NCBI RefSeq assembly: GCF_028680575.1
Contig: NZ_JAPCKI010000020.1
Coordinates: 1 to 64,000 of the forward strand
Length of the DNA: 64,000 nucleotides
DNA from: Acidovorax benzenivorans
GTDB taxonomy: Bacteria; Pseudomonadota; Gammaproteobacteria; Burkholderiales; Burkholderiaceae_C
Direction of reading: 5' to 3'
Under the pieces are notes generated by a model. That model ran no database searches. It was not told the origin of the DNA and was given only the letters and a program-made list of their open reading frames with translations. Shown piece by piece: positions 10,853 through 19,388 of the stretch. The translations under genes and the position numbers were made by a program. Each line of letters begins with the position of its first letter. Position 1 is the stretch's first letter.

Positions 10853-11983
10853 TCAGTACCGCAGGCTGCCTTCCGCATCCACGATGGCCAGCTCTACATA
10901 AGAGGAGCCATTGTGGTTGCGTGGCGAATACTTCACGCCGAAACGGCCGAAGGCAATTTCACCCGCGTCTTCCATCGTTTTGGAGAACGACTCGGTGGTC
11001 AGGTTACGCCCCGTACGGCGCAGCCCTTCCACCAGCAAACGCGCATGGACAAAACCTTCAAACTGCGAGGCCGATGGCTGGGCGCCGGGCGACTTGGCGC
11101 GCAGCAGGCCCAGGTATTCGGCCACCACCGGGATAGTGGTGTTGCGCAGTGAAGGCATGATCTGCGCAAGGATGATGCCCCGCGCCTTGTCCTTCAGCTC
11201 GCGCTGGATCACATCCATGCTGGCCACAGAGAACCCGTAGTACGCCGGCCGCGCTGCGGTGGCCTGCACGGCCTTGATGTAGCTGGTGAAAGTGGTGCCC
11301 GCAGTGGCCACAATCACCGCCTGGGGCTGGGCTTTTTCGGTCGCCTGCGCGGCTGCGGCAAAGTCGGGCTGCTTGGGGTCCACCTTGATTTCGGCCACAA
11401 AGGGCAACTTCTCCTCGTCCGATGCCTTCTTGAGCTCGGCCATCAGCGTTTTGCCCAGGCCGTCGTCCTGAAAGAACACCGCTACACGGGTGATGCCCTG
11501 CTGGCGCAGCTGCGACACGACCTTGTTGGCCTCGCTCGCGTAACCCGCGCGGACATGAAACACGTAGGGATTGAATGCATCGCGAAACACCGAGGCTCCC
11601 GTGACGGGGCCAAACAGCAGGGTGCGCTGCTCCTTGATCAACGGCAGGATGGCTGCCGTCTGGGCCGTGCCGGTGCTGTTGAAGATCATGAACACCTTGT
11701 CGGTTTCCAGCAGCTGGCGCGTGTTCTCCACGGCTTTTTGCGGGTCGAAAGCATCATCGAGCGTGGTGTAGCGGATCATGCGGCCATGCACACCGCCCTG
11801 CGCATTCACCGCATCGAACAGCAGGCGTGAGCCCTCGCCGTATTGCGCCGTCTGTGCGCCCAGCGGCCCCGACAGCACCACCGAGGCCCCCAGGCGGATC
11901 TCGTCGGCCGTCACGCCTTCATTGCGGGCGTGTACCAAGGTGGTGGCGCACACGGCCAGCAGGCACAGAAAAGCACGGAACAT
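10853..11983 (-). CDS. Periplasmic ABC substrate-binding protein, Leu/Ile/Val type
   Basis: About 376 residues. A signal peptide (FRAFLCLLAVCATTLVHA) is followed by EGVTADEIRLGASVVLSGPL, the opening of the peripheral-binding-protein domain of branched-chain amino-acid type (LivK/AmiC-like, Peripla_BP_6). The ATG at 11983 gives a normal signal peptide; the frame opens six codons earlier. No permease or ATPase is adjacent, so it is a lone binding protein that must share a transporter or act in sensing. The ligand cannot be told from sequence. The neighbours are unrelated enzymes. Confidence 0.82.
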   Translation of the reverse strand: MFRAFLCLLAVCATTLVHARNEGVTADEIRLGASVVLSGPLGAQTAQYGEGSRLLFDAVNAQGGVHGRMIRYTTLDDAFDPQKAVENTRQLLETDKVFMIFNSTGTAQTAAILPLIKEQRTLLFGPVTGASVFRDAFNPYVFHVRAGYASEANKVVSQLRQQGITRVAVFFQDDGLGKTLMAELKKASDEEKLPFVAEIKVDPKQPDFAAAAQATEKAQPQAVIVATAGTTFTSYIKAVQATAARPAYYGFSVASMDVIQRELKDKARGIILAQIMPSLRNTTIPVVAEYLGLLRAKSPGAQPSASQFEGFVHARLLVEGLRRTGRNLTTESFSKTMEDAGEIAFGRFGVKYSPRNHNGSSYVELAIVDAEGSLRY

Positions 11984-12128
11984 CAGGCATCTCCCTCGCA
12001 AAATGGTGGTAAACCGGCAAGAACAACACCGATCTTTGATTATTTTTCATCACCATTATCTGCAGAGCCCCTCACCGCCTCACGCGGGTTTCCCCTTGAA
12101 TGCACCACGTCAAGCCCCCTCAAAGACA

Positions 12129-12164
12129 TTCGCCCGCCATGTGCTGGCGCACATGGCGGGCGAA
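12129..12164. repeat. Strong 16-bp hairpin downstream of nitronate monooxygenase gene
   Basis: TTCGCCCGCCATGTGC at 12129-12144 is exactly complementary to 12149-12164, with loop TGGC. It lies about 85 bases after the monooxygenase stop. No T-run follows on either strand, so it is not a classic intrinsic terminator. It may stabilise or end a transcript with help from another factor. Confidence 0.6.
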
Positions 12165-12249
12165 ACAAGCTACAAGGTGTTGTGAGGTGGGAGTGGCGAA
12201 GTGGCCCTGGATGCGCGGGACCACCTCCACACCATCACGCAACGCGGGT

Positions 12250-13203
12250 TCAGAGCTTGAGGCGGGCCCGGGCTGCCTCGTATTCGCCGCGCAGCTTGGC
12301 GACCAGTTCGGCAGTGCTGGTCACCGCGTTGATGGAGCCAATGCCCTGGCCGCAACCCCAGATGTCCTTCCAGGCTTTCTTGGCATCGCCGCCAAAGTTC
12401 ATCTTGCTGGGGTCGGACTCGGGCAGGTTGTCTGGGTCCATGCCCGCTGCACGGATCGATGGTGCCAGGTAGTTGCCATGCACGCCGGTAAACAGGTTGC
12501 TGTAGACGATGTCGTCCGAGTTGCCGTCCACGATGGCCTGCTTGTAGGCGTCACTGGCGCGAGCCTCGTGTGTGGCAATGAACGCCGAGCCGACGTAGCC
12601 AAAGTCCGCGCCCATGGCCTGCGCAGCCAGCACTGCGCCGCCGCTGGCGATGGAGCCGCTCAAGGCCAGCGGGCCGTCGAACCACTGACGGATTTCCTGA
12701 ATCAGTGCAAACGGGCTCTTGGTACCCGCGTGGCCCCCTGCGCCCGCCGCCACGGCGATCAGGCCGTCGGCGCCCTTTTCAATCGCCTTGTGCGCAAACT
12801 TGTTGTTGATGATGTCGTGCAGCACCACACCACCCCAAGCATGCACGGCCTGGTTCACGTCCTCACGCGCGCCCAGGCTGGTGATGATGATTGGCACCTT
12901 GTACTTGGCGCACACCTGCATGTCGTGTTCCAGGCGGTCGTTGCTCTTGTGCACGATCTGGTTGATGGCAAAAGGCGCGGCAGGCTTGTCGGGGTTGGCC
13001 TTGTTGTAAGCGGCCAGGGTCTCGGTGATCTCGGCCAGCCATTCGTCCAGCAGCTCGGCAGGGCGTGCGTTGAGCGCGGGCATGGAGCCCACCACACCGG
13101 CCTTGCACTGCTCAATGACAAGCTTGGGGTTGCTGATGATGAACAGCGGCGAGCCGATGACGGGCAGCGACAGGTTTTGCAACACGGGAGGCAGTTTGGA
13201 CAT
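12250..13203 (-). CDS. Nitronate monooxygenase family flavoprotein
   Basis: The 317-residue protein has the TIM-barrel pattern of nitronate monooxygenases (formerly 2-nitropropane dioxygenases): PVIGSPLFIISNPKL at the start, GVVGSMPALNARP, and the phosphate-binding loop around AAGAGGHAGT with the family histidine. It then has ALSGSIASGGAVLAAQAMGA and GSAFIATHEA. These FMN enzymes oxidise alkyl nitronates such as propionate-3-nitronate, but members also act as other flavin oxidoreductases, so the substrate is open. The start MSKLPPVLQN follows a repeat-containing gap. Codon use is like the neighbours. Confidence 0.85.
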   Translation of the reverse strand: MSKLPPVLQNLSLPVIGSPLFIISNPKLVIEQCKAGVVGSMPALNARPAELLDEWLAEITETLAAYNKANPDKPAAPFAINQIVHKSNDRLEHDMQVCAKYKVPIIITSLGAREDVNQAVHAWGGVVLHDIINNKFAHKAIEKGADGLIAVAAGAGGHAGTKSPFALIQEIRQWFDGPLALSGSIASGGAVLAAQAMGADFGYVGSAFIATHEARASDAYKQAIVDGNSDDIVYSNLFTGVHGNYLAPSIRAAGMDPDNLPESDPSKMNFGGDAKKAWKDIWGCGQGIGSINAVTSTAELVAKLRGEYEAARARLKL

Positions 13204-13225
13204 GGCAACAACTTCCAGGAACAGG

Positions 13226-13291
13226 TTTTGATTGAAATAGCCCTCTAGCGCTTATTCAATATGCGCAAGAAGCTATTATTTTTATAGTAAA
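13226..13291. repeat. AGCTAT/AGCGCT dispersed palindromic repeat, copy 1
   Basis: GAAATAGCCCTCTAGCGCTT, ATTCAATATGCGCAAG and AAGCTATTATTTTTATAGTA show the complete form: an outer ATAG arm, an inner AGCGC/GCGC pair and an AGCTAT...ATAG arm. It lies just upstream of the nitronate monooxygenase start, so it may overlap its promoter. Confidence 0.75.
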
Positions 13292-13347
13292 GACCTGCAC
13301 CCTGCACAGGCCTTGTCTCACTCATCCACGGGCGATGGGGCTCGCCC

Positions 13348-15138
13348 TCAGAAGGCGTCCAGAGCCAGCTCGGTCACGCTGGCAGCGCCTTCCACAATGC
13401 TGTCGCGCAAGCCGGGTGCCTTCACCAGAATGTGGTCGGCGTAGAACTGGGCCGTGGTGATTTTTGCGCGCATGAAGGCTTCGTCCTGTCCCTTTTGCAA
13501 CAGGTCTTGCGCCACCAGCAGGCTGCGCGCCAGTTGCCAGCCCGCCACCACATTGCCCGCCAGCATCAGGTAGGGCACGCTGCCCGCAAACACGGCGTTG
13601 GGCTGGGCCTTGGTGCCACCGGCCACAAAGTCGATCACGTCGAGCAGCGCCTTGCGTGCGGCCGTCAGGCGCTTGGCCACGGCCAGCGCAGCAGGCGTGC
13701 CACTGGCCAGCAGGTCGGCCTCGGTCTTCTCGATCTGCGCAGCGATGCCCTTGGCCACCTGGCCGCCATCGCGTGCCGTCTTGCGGCCCACCAGGTCGTT
13801 GGCCTGGATGGCGGTGGTGCCTTCGTAGATGGTCAGGATCTTGGCGTCGCGGTAGTACTGGGCTGCGCCGGTTTCTTCAATGAAGCCCATGCCGCCGTGC
13901 ACCTGCACGCCCAGGCTGGTCACTTCCAGGCTGGTCTCGGTGCTGTAGCCCTTGACCAGCGGCACCATAAATTCGTAGAACGCCTGGTTTTGCTTGCGCG
14001 TCTCGGCATCGGGGTGGTGGTGGGCAGCATCGAACGCGGCAGCCGCCACAGTGGCCATGGCGCGGCAGCCTTCCACGGTGGCGCGCATGGTCATGAGCAT
14101 GCGCTTCACGTCGGGGTGGTGGATGATGGCGGCGCTGGCAGCAATGGAGCCGTCCACAGGGCGGCTTTGCACGCGGTCCTTCGCGTACTGCACGGCCTTT
14201 TGGTAGGCGCGCTCGGAGATCGCAATGCCCTGCATGCCCACGGCGTAGCGCGCCGCATTCATCATGATGAACATGTATTCAAGGCCGCGGTTTTCCTGCC
14301 CCACCAGGTAACCCACCGCACCGCCATGGTCGCCGAACTGCAGCACGGCCGTGGGCGATGCCTTGATGCCCAGCTTGTGCTCGATGCTCACGCAGTGGGC
14401 GTCGTTGCGCGCGCCCAGGCTACCGTCCTGGTTGACCATGAACTTGGGCACCACGAACAGGCTGATGCCCTTCACACCCTCGGGCGCGCCCTGCACGCGG
14501 GCCAGCACGAGGTGGATGATGTTCTCGGCCATGTCGTGCTCACCGTAGGTGATGAAGATCTTGGTGCCGAAGATTTTGTAGGTGCCATCAGGTTGCGGCT
14601 CGGCGCGCGTGCGTACCAGGGCCAGGTCCGAGCCCGCCTGGGGCTCGGTCAGGTTCATGGTGCCGGTCCACTCGCCGGTCACCAGCTTCTCCAGGTACGT
14701 GGCCTTGAGCTCATCGCTGCCCGCCGTGAGCAGCGCCTCGATGGCGCCGTCGGTCAGCAGCGGACACAGCGCAAAGCTCATGTTGGCGCTGTTGGTCATC
14801 TCGATGCAGGCTGCGCCAATGGTCTTGGGCAGGCCCTGGCCGCCGAAGTCGGATGGGTGCTGCAGCCCTTGCCAGCCGCCTTCGCCGTACTGGCGAAAGG
14901 CTTCCTTGAAGCCGGGGGTGGTGGTGACCACGCCGTCTTTCCAGCTCGATGGGTTCTTGTCGCCTTCGAAGTTGAGTGGAGACAACACCCCTTCATTGAA
15001 CTTGGCGCACTCTTCCAGCACAGCGGCCGCCGTGTCCAGGCCTGCATCTTCAAAGCCGGGGATCTGGGCGATTTGTTCAATGTTGGCCAGGTGCTCGATG
15101 TCGAACAACATGTCCTTGACGGGGGCGGTGTAGCTCAT
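13348..15138 (-). CDS. Acyl-CoA dehydrogenase, DmdC/long-chain type
   Basis: 596 residues, longer than the usual 380-residue acyl-CoA dehydrogenase, matching the 3-methylmercaptopropionyl-CoA dehydrogenase (DmdC) and long-chain subgroup with a C-terminal extension. Visible motifs are GEWTGTMNLTEPQAGSDLA for flavin and substrate binding, IFGTKIFITYGEHD, and a C-terminal VQVHGGMGFIEETGAAQYYRD. It takes electrons from acyl-CoA and passes them to ETF, which is encoded just upstream. GGAG precedes the ATG. The etfA terminator lies only about 27 bases before the start, so expression relies on read-through or a promoter inside etfA. The chain-length preference cannot be read from sequence. Confidence 0.88.
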   Translation of the reverse strand: MSYTAPVKDMLFDIEHLANIEQIAQIPGFEDAGLDTAAAVLEECAKFNEGVLSPLNFEGDKNPSSWKDGVVTTTPGFKEAFRQYGEGGWQGLQHPSDFGGQGLPKTIGAACIEMTNSANMSFALCPLLTDGAIEALLTAGSDELKATYLEKLVTGEWTGTMNLTEPQAGSDLALVRTRAEPQPDGTYKIFGTKIFITYGEHDMAENIIHLVLARVQGAPEGVKGISLFVVPKFMVNQDGSLGARNDAHCVSIEHKLGIKASPTAVLQFGDHGGAVGYLVGQENRGLEYMFIMMNAARYAVGMQGIAISERAYQKAVQYAKDRVQSRPVDGSIAASAAIIHHPDVKRMLMTMRATVEGCRAMATVAAAAFDAAHHHPDAETRKQNQAFYEFMVPLVKGYSTETSLEVTSLGVQVHGGMGFIEETGAAQYYRDAKILTIYEGTTAIQANDLVGRKTARDGGQVAKGIAAQIEKTEADLLASGTPAALAVAKRLTAARKALLDVIDFVAGGTKAQPNAVFAGSVPYLMLAGNVVAGWQLARSLLVAQDLLQKGQDEAFMRAKITTAQFYADHILVKAPGLRDSIVEGAASVTELALDAF

Positions 15139-15164
15139 GGATGTCTCCAGAAAATCGAAATTTC

Positions 15165-15196
15165 GTCAAAAAAAAGGCATCGCAAGCGATGCCTTT
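15165..15196 (-). terminator. Intrinsic terminator after etfA
   Basis: On the minus strand a perfect 11-bp stem, AAAGGCATCGC with GCGATGCCTTT (15173-15183 and 15186-15196), is followed by a T-run. It sits between the etfA stop and the acyl-CoA dehydrogenase start, both on the minus strand. Confidence 0.88.
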
Positions 15197-15214
15197 GTGC
15201 GCACAGGGGCGTTC

Positions 15215-16147
15215 TTACAGGGCCTTGACCAGTTCAGGCACGGCCGTGAACAGGTCGGCTTCCAGGCCGTAGTCGGCCACGCTGAAGATCGGCGCCTCAG
15301 GGTCCTTGTTGATCGCCACGATCACCTTGGAGTCCTTCATCCCGGCCAAGTGCTGGATCGCACCCGAGATACCGGCTGCCACATACAGCTGCGGTGCCAC
15401 GATCTTGCCGGTCTGGCCCACTTGCCAGTCGTTCGGTGCGTAGCCTGCATCCACCGCCGCACGGCTGGCACCGAGAGCGGCGCCCAGCTTGTCGGCCAGC
15501 GGGGTCATGACTTCGTCGAACTTTTCCTTGCTGCCCAGCGCGCGACCACCGGAGACGATGATCTTGGCTGCGGTCAGCTCGGGGCGGTCGCTCTTGGCGA
15601 TTTCGCTGCCCACGAAGGTGCTCTTGCCGGCGTCTGCAGTGGCAGCGGCCGTTTCGACGGCAGCAGAGCCACCGGTGGCGGCAGCGGCATCAAAGCCGGT
15701 GGTGCGCACGGTGATGATCTTGACGCTGTCGGCGCTTTGCACCGTGGCAATGGCGTTGCCAGCGTAGATGGGGCGCTCGAAGGTGTCGGCTGCGATCACC
15801 TTGGTGATGTCGCTGATCTGAGCCACATCGAGCTTGGCCGCCACGCGGGGGGCCACGTTCTTGCCACTAGCGGTGGCGGGGAACAGGATGTGGCTGTAGT
15901 TGCCAGCGATGGCCAGCACCTGGGCGGCCACGTTTTCTGCCAGGCCGTGTGCCAGGCCGGGGGCGTCTGCGTGGATGACCTTGGCGACACCAGCGATCTG
16001 GCCAGCAGCAGCGGCGGCTGCGGCGGCATTGTGGCCAGCCACCAGCACATGCACGTCGCCACCGCACGCCACAGCGGCCGTGACGGTGTTCAGGGTGGCG
16101 CCCTTGATGGACGCGTTGTCGTGTTCAGCAATAACGAGTACCGACAT
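15215..16147 (-). CDS. etfA: Electron transfer flavoprotein alpha subunit
   Basis: 310 residues, the normal length. The C-terminal FAD domain shows [20 protein letters not shown], the [20 protein letters not shown] region and [20 protein letters not shown], the signature of EtfA. With EtfB it forms the soluble heterodimer that carries electrons from acyl-CoA dehydrogenases to ETF:ubiquinone oxidoreductase. The start codon follows the etfB stop directly, and a strong terminator follows. The neighbouring acyl-CoA dehydrogenase is the natural electron donor. Confidence 0.95.
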   Translation of the reverse strand: MSVLVIAEHDNASIKGATLNTVTAAVACGGDVHVLVAGHNAAAAAAAAGQIAGVAKVIHADAPGLAHGLAENVAAQVLAIAGNYSHILFPATASGKNVAPRVAAKLDVAQISDITKVIAADTFERPIYAGNAIATVQSADSVKIITVRTTGFDAAAATGGSAAVETAAATADAGKSTFVGSEIAKSDRPELTAAKIIVSGGRALGSKEKFDEVMTPLADKLGAALGASRAAVDAGYAPNDWQVGQTGKIVAPQLYVAAGISGAIQHLAGMKDSKVIVAINKDPEAPIFSVADYGLEADLFTAVPELVKAL

Positions 16148-16897
16148 TTAGATCACCTTCGCTTCGTTCTTGAGTTTCTCGACCAGGGCGGCCACGTCCG
16201 CCACCTTGATGCCAGCGCCGCGCTTGGCGGGCTCGGTCACCTTCAGGGTCTTCAGGCGCGGAGCCACGTCCACGCCGAGGTCTTCGGGCTTGACGGTATC
16301 GAGCTGCTTCTTCTTGGCCTTCATGATGTTGGGCAAGGTGACGTAGCGGGGCTCGTTCAGGCGCAGGTCGGTGGTGATGACGGCGGGCAGTGTCAGGGCC
16401 AGGGTTTCCAGGCCGCCGTCCACTTCACGGGTCACGCTGACCTTGTCGGCCGACAGTTCCACCTTGTTGGCGAACGTGGCCTGGGGCAAGTCGGCCAGGG
16501 CCGCCAGCATCTGGCCGGTCTGGTTGGCGTCGTCGTCGATGGCTTGTTTGCCCAGGATGATGAGGCCGGGCTGCTCTTTGTCCACCAGGGCCTTCAGGAG
16601 CTTGGCCACGGCCAGGGGCTGCAGCTCGGCGTCGGTCTCGACCAGGATGGCGCGGTCGGCACCAATGGCCATGGCGGTGCGCAGGGTTTCCTGGCATTGG
16701 GCTACGCCGCAGGAGACTGCGATGACTTCGGTCACCAGGCCTTTTTCTTTCAGGCGCACGGCCTCTTCAACGGCGATTTCGTCAAAGGGGTTCATGCTCA
16801 TCTTCACGTTGGCGATGTCTACACCTGTGTTGTCCGACTTCACGCGGACCTTCACGTTGTAGTCCACCACGCGCTTGACAGGGACCAAGACCTTCAT
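16148..16897 (-). CDS. etfB: Electron transfer flavoprotein beta subunit
   Basis: 249 residues, typical of EtfB. It opens [20 protein letters not shown] and has [20 protein letters not shown], the hallmark of the beta subunit, and an AMP-binding region near [11 protein letters not shown]. It is the first gene of etfBA. The upstream region has a 12-bp perfect palindrome at 16929-16940 that looks like a regulator site for fatty-acid or branched-chain catabolism genes. Confidence 0.95.
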   Translation of the reverse strand: MKVLVPVKRVVDYNVKVRVKSDNTGVDIANVKMSMNPFDEIAVEEAVRLKEKGLVTEVIAVSCGVAQCQETLRTAMAIGADRAILVETDAELQPLAVAKLLKALVDKEQPGLIILGKQAIDDDANQTGQMLAALADLPQATFANKVELSADKVSVTREVDGGLETLALTLPAVITTDLRLNEPRYVTLPNIMKAKKKQLDTVKPEDLGVDVAPRLKTLKVTEPAKRGAGIKVADVAALVEKLKNEAKVI

Positions 16898-16925
16898 TGC
16901 TGCGGCTCCTAGAGTTGGTTGAATT

Positions 16926-16947
16926 GACGTTTACGTAAACTAGAACA
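16926..16947. promoter_or_regulatory. Palindromic operator upstream of etfBA, LiuR-like
   Basis: GTTTACGTAAAC at 16929-16940 is a perfect palindrome, preceded by TTGAC, about 32 bases before the etfB start. I recall that sites of the MerR-family regulator LiuR, which governs branched-chain and fatty acid breakdown in proteobacteria, have a TTTACGTAAA core. The match is by eye and the regulator is not in this window. Confidence 0.5.
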
Positions 16948-17120
16948 TTCTATGTCGCACTGCAGCGAAACCGCTACGGAGCCACCACACAGACTGCACA
17001 ATCACAAAAAAGAACGATCGTGCTTTTTGCGAATTATAGGCGAGTGAACCCGGACAGTGTCTAGAGTTTGCTGTCGCCTGCGCTACCGGGCACCCGCCGG
17101 GGTATCACCCTGCAACCGGA

Positions 17121-18449
17121 TCAACTCGCCGAAGCCGGTGCTGGCGCGGGAGCCCCACCCGGCGACATCGCTGCAGGGACTGCGCCATCGACCTGCACAT
17201 GCATGACCCGCTGGGGATAGGGGATTTCGATCTGGTGGGCTCGCAGCGCACTCAAGATGGCCCGGTTGATGTCCGAGCGCAGTCCCAGCGATCCGTTTTC
17301 AGGGTCTGCAATCCAGAAGCCCACGGTGAACTCCAGCCCGTCGGCACCAAAGGCCGACAGCGCGGCGCTAGGGGCGGGGTCACGCAGCACCCGCGGGCTG
17401 ACCAGGGCGGCATCGGTCAGCAACTGGGCCACCTGGTCCACATCGCTCTCGTAGGCCACGCTGACCACGGTGGACATCCACACGCGCGGGTCCGACAGCG
17501 ACAGGTTTTCCACCCGCTGGGTGATCAAGAGTTCGTTGGGCACGATGGATTCGCGCCCCGAGGGCGAGCGGATGACGGTGTAGCGGGCATTGATCTGCGT
17601 GATGCGCCCCTCAAACGTATCGAGCTTGACGTTGTCGCCAATGCGCATGCTGCGCTCGGCCAGGATCACAAACCCGCTCACGTAGTTGGCCGCCAGCTTC
17701 TGCAGGCCAAAGCCAATGCCCACACCGACCGCACCGCCCAGCACCGACAGCGCAGTCAGGTCAATGCCCACCGACGACAAGGCCACCAGCAAACCCACAA
17801 ACACCAGCAGCGCCCGCACCGCATTGCTCACCGCCTTGCGCAGCGACAACTCGGCGCCCGTGGCCGAGCGCAGCAGCCGCGACTCGATGGCCGCCGATAT
17901 CCACAACGCAATCAGTAGCACCGCACCGGCGGTGACTGCCCCTTCGATGATGGTGCGCACCGACAGCGTAGCCCCGCCCACCTTCCAGTGGATCTGGTCC
18001 AGCTCGTCCAGCACCAGCGGCAGCAGCCCGGTAACCCACAGCACCATGCCCAGCCAGGCCATCCAGGAGATGGAGCGCTCGATAGGCCGCACCCAGGCTG
18101 CGTCCGGATAGGCCACCTGCAGCACCTTCACGCCGATGCGAATGACCACCAGCGCCACCAGCACCGGAATCGCAACCTTGAAGGCGGCCAGCGCCACCCA
18201 GTGGTGCAGCAGCGTGCGCGCGATGTAGGCCAGACTCAGCAACACCAGCGGGAACAGCGCGCCATCCACGATCCGCACGCCAAACAGGATGGAGCGGGGG
18301 TCCCCCCGGCGCAGGCCGCGCTGCAGCAGCGCTACCAGCCCCCAGGCCAGCCCCACACAAACCGCCAAGGCAGCCAGCTCCACCAACACCGTGGGGCTGA
18401 GAAAGGCCCGCACCCACTGGCCCACATCGTCAAGCATTGGCTTGTCCAT
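17121..18449 (-). CDS. Mechanosensitive ion channel, MscS family (MscK/YjeP-like core)
   Basis: About 442 residues. Several N-terminal membrane segments precede the MscS core. The pore helix reads TALSVLGGAVGVGIGFGLQK, the Gly/Ala-rich TM3 of the family. It is followed by LAANYVSGFVILAERSMRIGD and the beta domain (TFEGRITQINARYTVIRSPS), then the alpha/beta C-terminus. It should open under membrane tension. The ATG at 18449 starts MDKPMLDD. The upstream enoyl-CoA hydratase-like gene ends 12 bases before this ATG, so the two may be co-transcribed. Confidence 0.9.
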   Translation of the reverse strand: MDKPMLDDVGQWVRAFLSPTVLVELAALAVCVGLAWGLVALLQRGLRRGDPRSILFGVRIVDGALFPLVLLSLAYIARTLLHHWVALAAFKVAIPVLVALVVIRIGVKVLQVAYPDAAWVRPIERSISWMAWLGMVLWVTGLLPLVLDELDQIHWKVGGATLSVRTIIEGAVTAGAVLLIALWISAAIESRLLRSATGAELSLRKAVSNAVRALLVFVGLLVALSSVGIDLTALSVLGGAVGVGIGFGLQKLAANYVSGFVILAERSMRIGDNVKLDTFEGRITQINARYTVIRSPSGRESIVPNELLITQRVENLSLSDPRVWMSTVVSVAYESDVDQVAQLLTDAALVSPRVLRDPAPSAALSAFGADGLEFTVGFWIADPENGSLGLRSDINRAILSALRAHQIEIPYPQRVMHVQVDGAVPAAMSPGGAPAPAPASAS

Positions 18450-18460
18450 CGTGCGAGACC

Positions 18461-19249
18461 TCAACGCTTCCAGGCGGGCTGGCGCTTCTCGGCAAAGGCG
18501 CGAGCGCCCTCTTGGGCGGCCGCATCCATCATGTTGGTGGCCATGGTCTGGCCCGCCAGCTGATACGCGGCGTCGATGCCCAGCTCACGCTGCTGGTACA
18601 CCAGCGCCTTGCCCATGGCCACGGCCACGCGGGGCTTTTGCAGGATGGACTGCACCAGTTGCTCGACCTCGGCATCCAGCGTATCCGCAGTCACCACCCG
18701 GTTCACCAGCCCTTGCGCCAGCGCAGTGGGCGCATCAATGAAATCGCCGGTGAGCAACATTTCCATCGCCCGCTTGGCCGACACGTTGCGCACCAACGGC
18801 ACGCTGGGCGTGGCACAAAACAGGCCGTAGTGGATGCCGCTGGTGGCAAAGCTGGCGCTGTCGGCCGCCACGGCCAGGTCACACTGCGCCACCAGCTGGC
18901 ACCCTGCGGCCGTCGCCATGCCCTGCACCCGCGCAATGACGGGCACGCTGAGCTTGTGGATGGTCAGCATCATGCGGCTGCATTGCGCAAACAGCTTTTG
19001 GTAGTACGCAAGCTCCGGGTTCGCCGCCATGTCCTTGAGGTTGTGCCCGGCACAGAAGGCCTTGCCTGCTGCGGCCAGCACCACCACACGCACCGACTCG
19101 TCGCGGCCCGCATCGTCCAGCGCCTGCTGCAGCGCAGACAGCATCTCTGCACCCAGGGCGTTGAAGCGGGCCGGGTCGTTCAGGGTCAAGGTGACCACGC
19201 CGCGCGCATCACGGGTGGTCTGCAGCAGTTCATGGGCATTCGTCGTCAT
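18461..19249 (-). CDS. Enoyl-CoA hydratase/isomerase family protein, ECHDC3-like, lacking catalytic glutamates
   Basis: 262 residues with the crotonase fold: AGHNLKDMA in the oxyanion-hole loop and RVQGMATAAGCQLVAQCDLA for the second loop. In true enoyl-CoA hydratases a Glu follows the GG turn and a second Glu lies about 20 residues on (PE.. region). Here the first site reads CQLVAQCD, with Gln, and the second TSGIHYGLFCATPSVPL, with no acid. This pattern is that of the ECHDC3 branch, so ordinary hydratase activity is doubtful. GAGAAATAATG gives a good start. It lies just upstream of the MscS gene. Confidence 0.85.
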   Translation of the reverse strand: MTTNAHELLQTTRDARGVVTLTLNDPARFNALGAEMLSALQQALDDAGRDESVRVVVLAAAGKAFCAGHNLKDMAANPELAYYQKLFAQCSRMMLTIHKLSVPVIARVQGMATAAGCQLVAQCDLAVAADSASFATSGIHYGLFCATPSVPLVRNVSAKRAMEMLLTGDFIDAPTALAQGLVNRVVTADTLDAEVEQLVQSILQKPRVAVAMGKALVYQQRELGIDAAYQLAGQTMATNMMDAAAQEGARAFAEKRQPAWKR

Positions 19250-19297
19250 TATTTCTCCAGTGTTTGCGCGACACGAGGCCGCCGAAACCGGCGCGGC

Positions 19298-19388
19298 TCC
19301 AGGCCAGTGCCACCGTGGAACTGGCTTTGCCAGGCCACGGGTGGCGTCCCCCTTGGGGGGAAGACGCCGCAGGCGGCTCAGGGGGAAG
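19298..19388 (-). repeat. CCCCTGAG-type 3'-end repeat, copy 1
   Basis: On the minus strand this stretch starts a few bases after the stop of the histone-deacetylase-family gene with CCCCCTGAGCCGCC and continues through GGGGGACGCCACCCGTGG to CACGGTGGCACTGGCC. It is nearly identical to 55684-55767 in opposite orientation. G/C-rich arms can form hairpins. Confidence 0.75.

Noticed and set aside
13432-15228. Very long open frame on the plus strand opposite the acyl-CoA dehydrogenase
   Set aside because: It is the mirror of a strongly conserved gene in GC-rich DNA, is His/Gly/Ala-rich and shows no family motif.
15137-16912. Long plus-strand frame opposite etfA and etfB
   Set aside because: Same reason: a shadow of two certain genes with Gly/His-rich translation.
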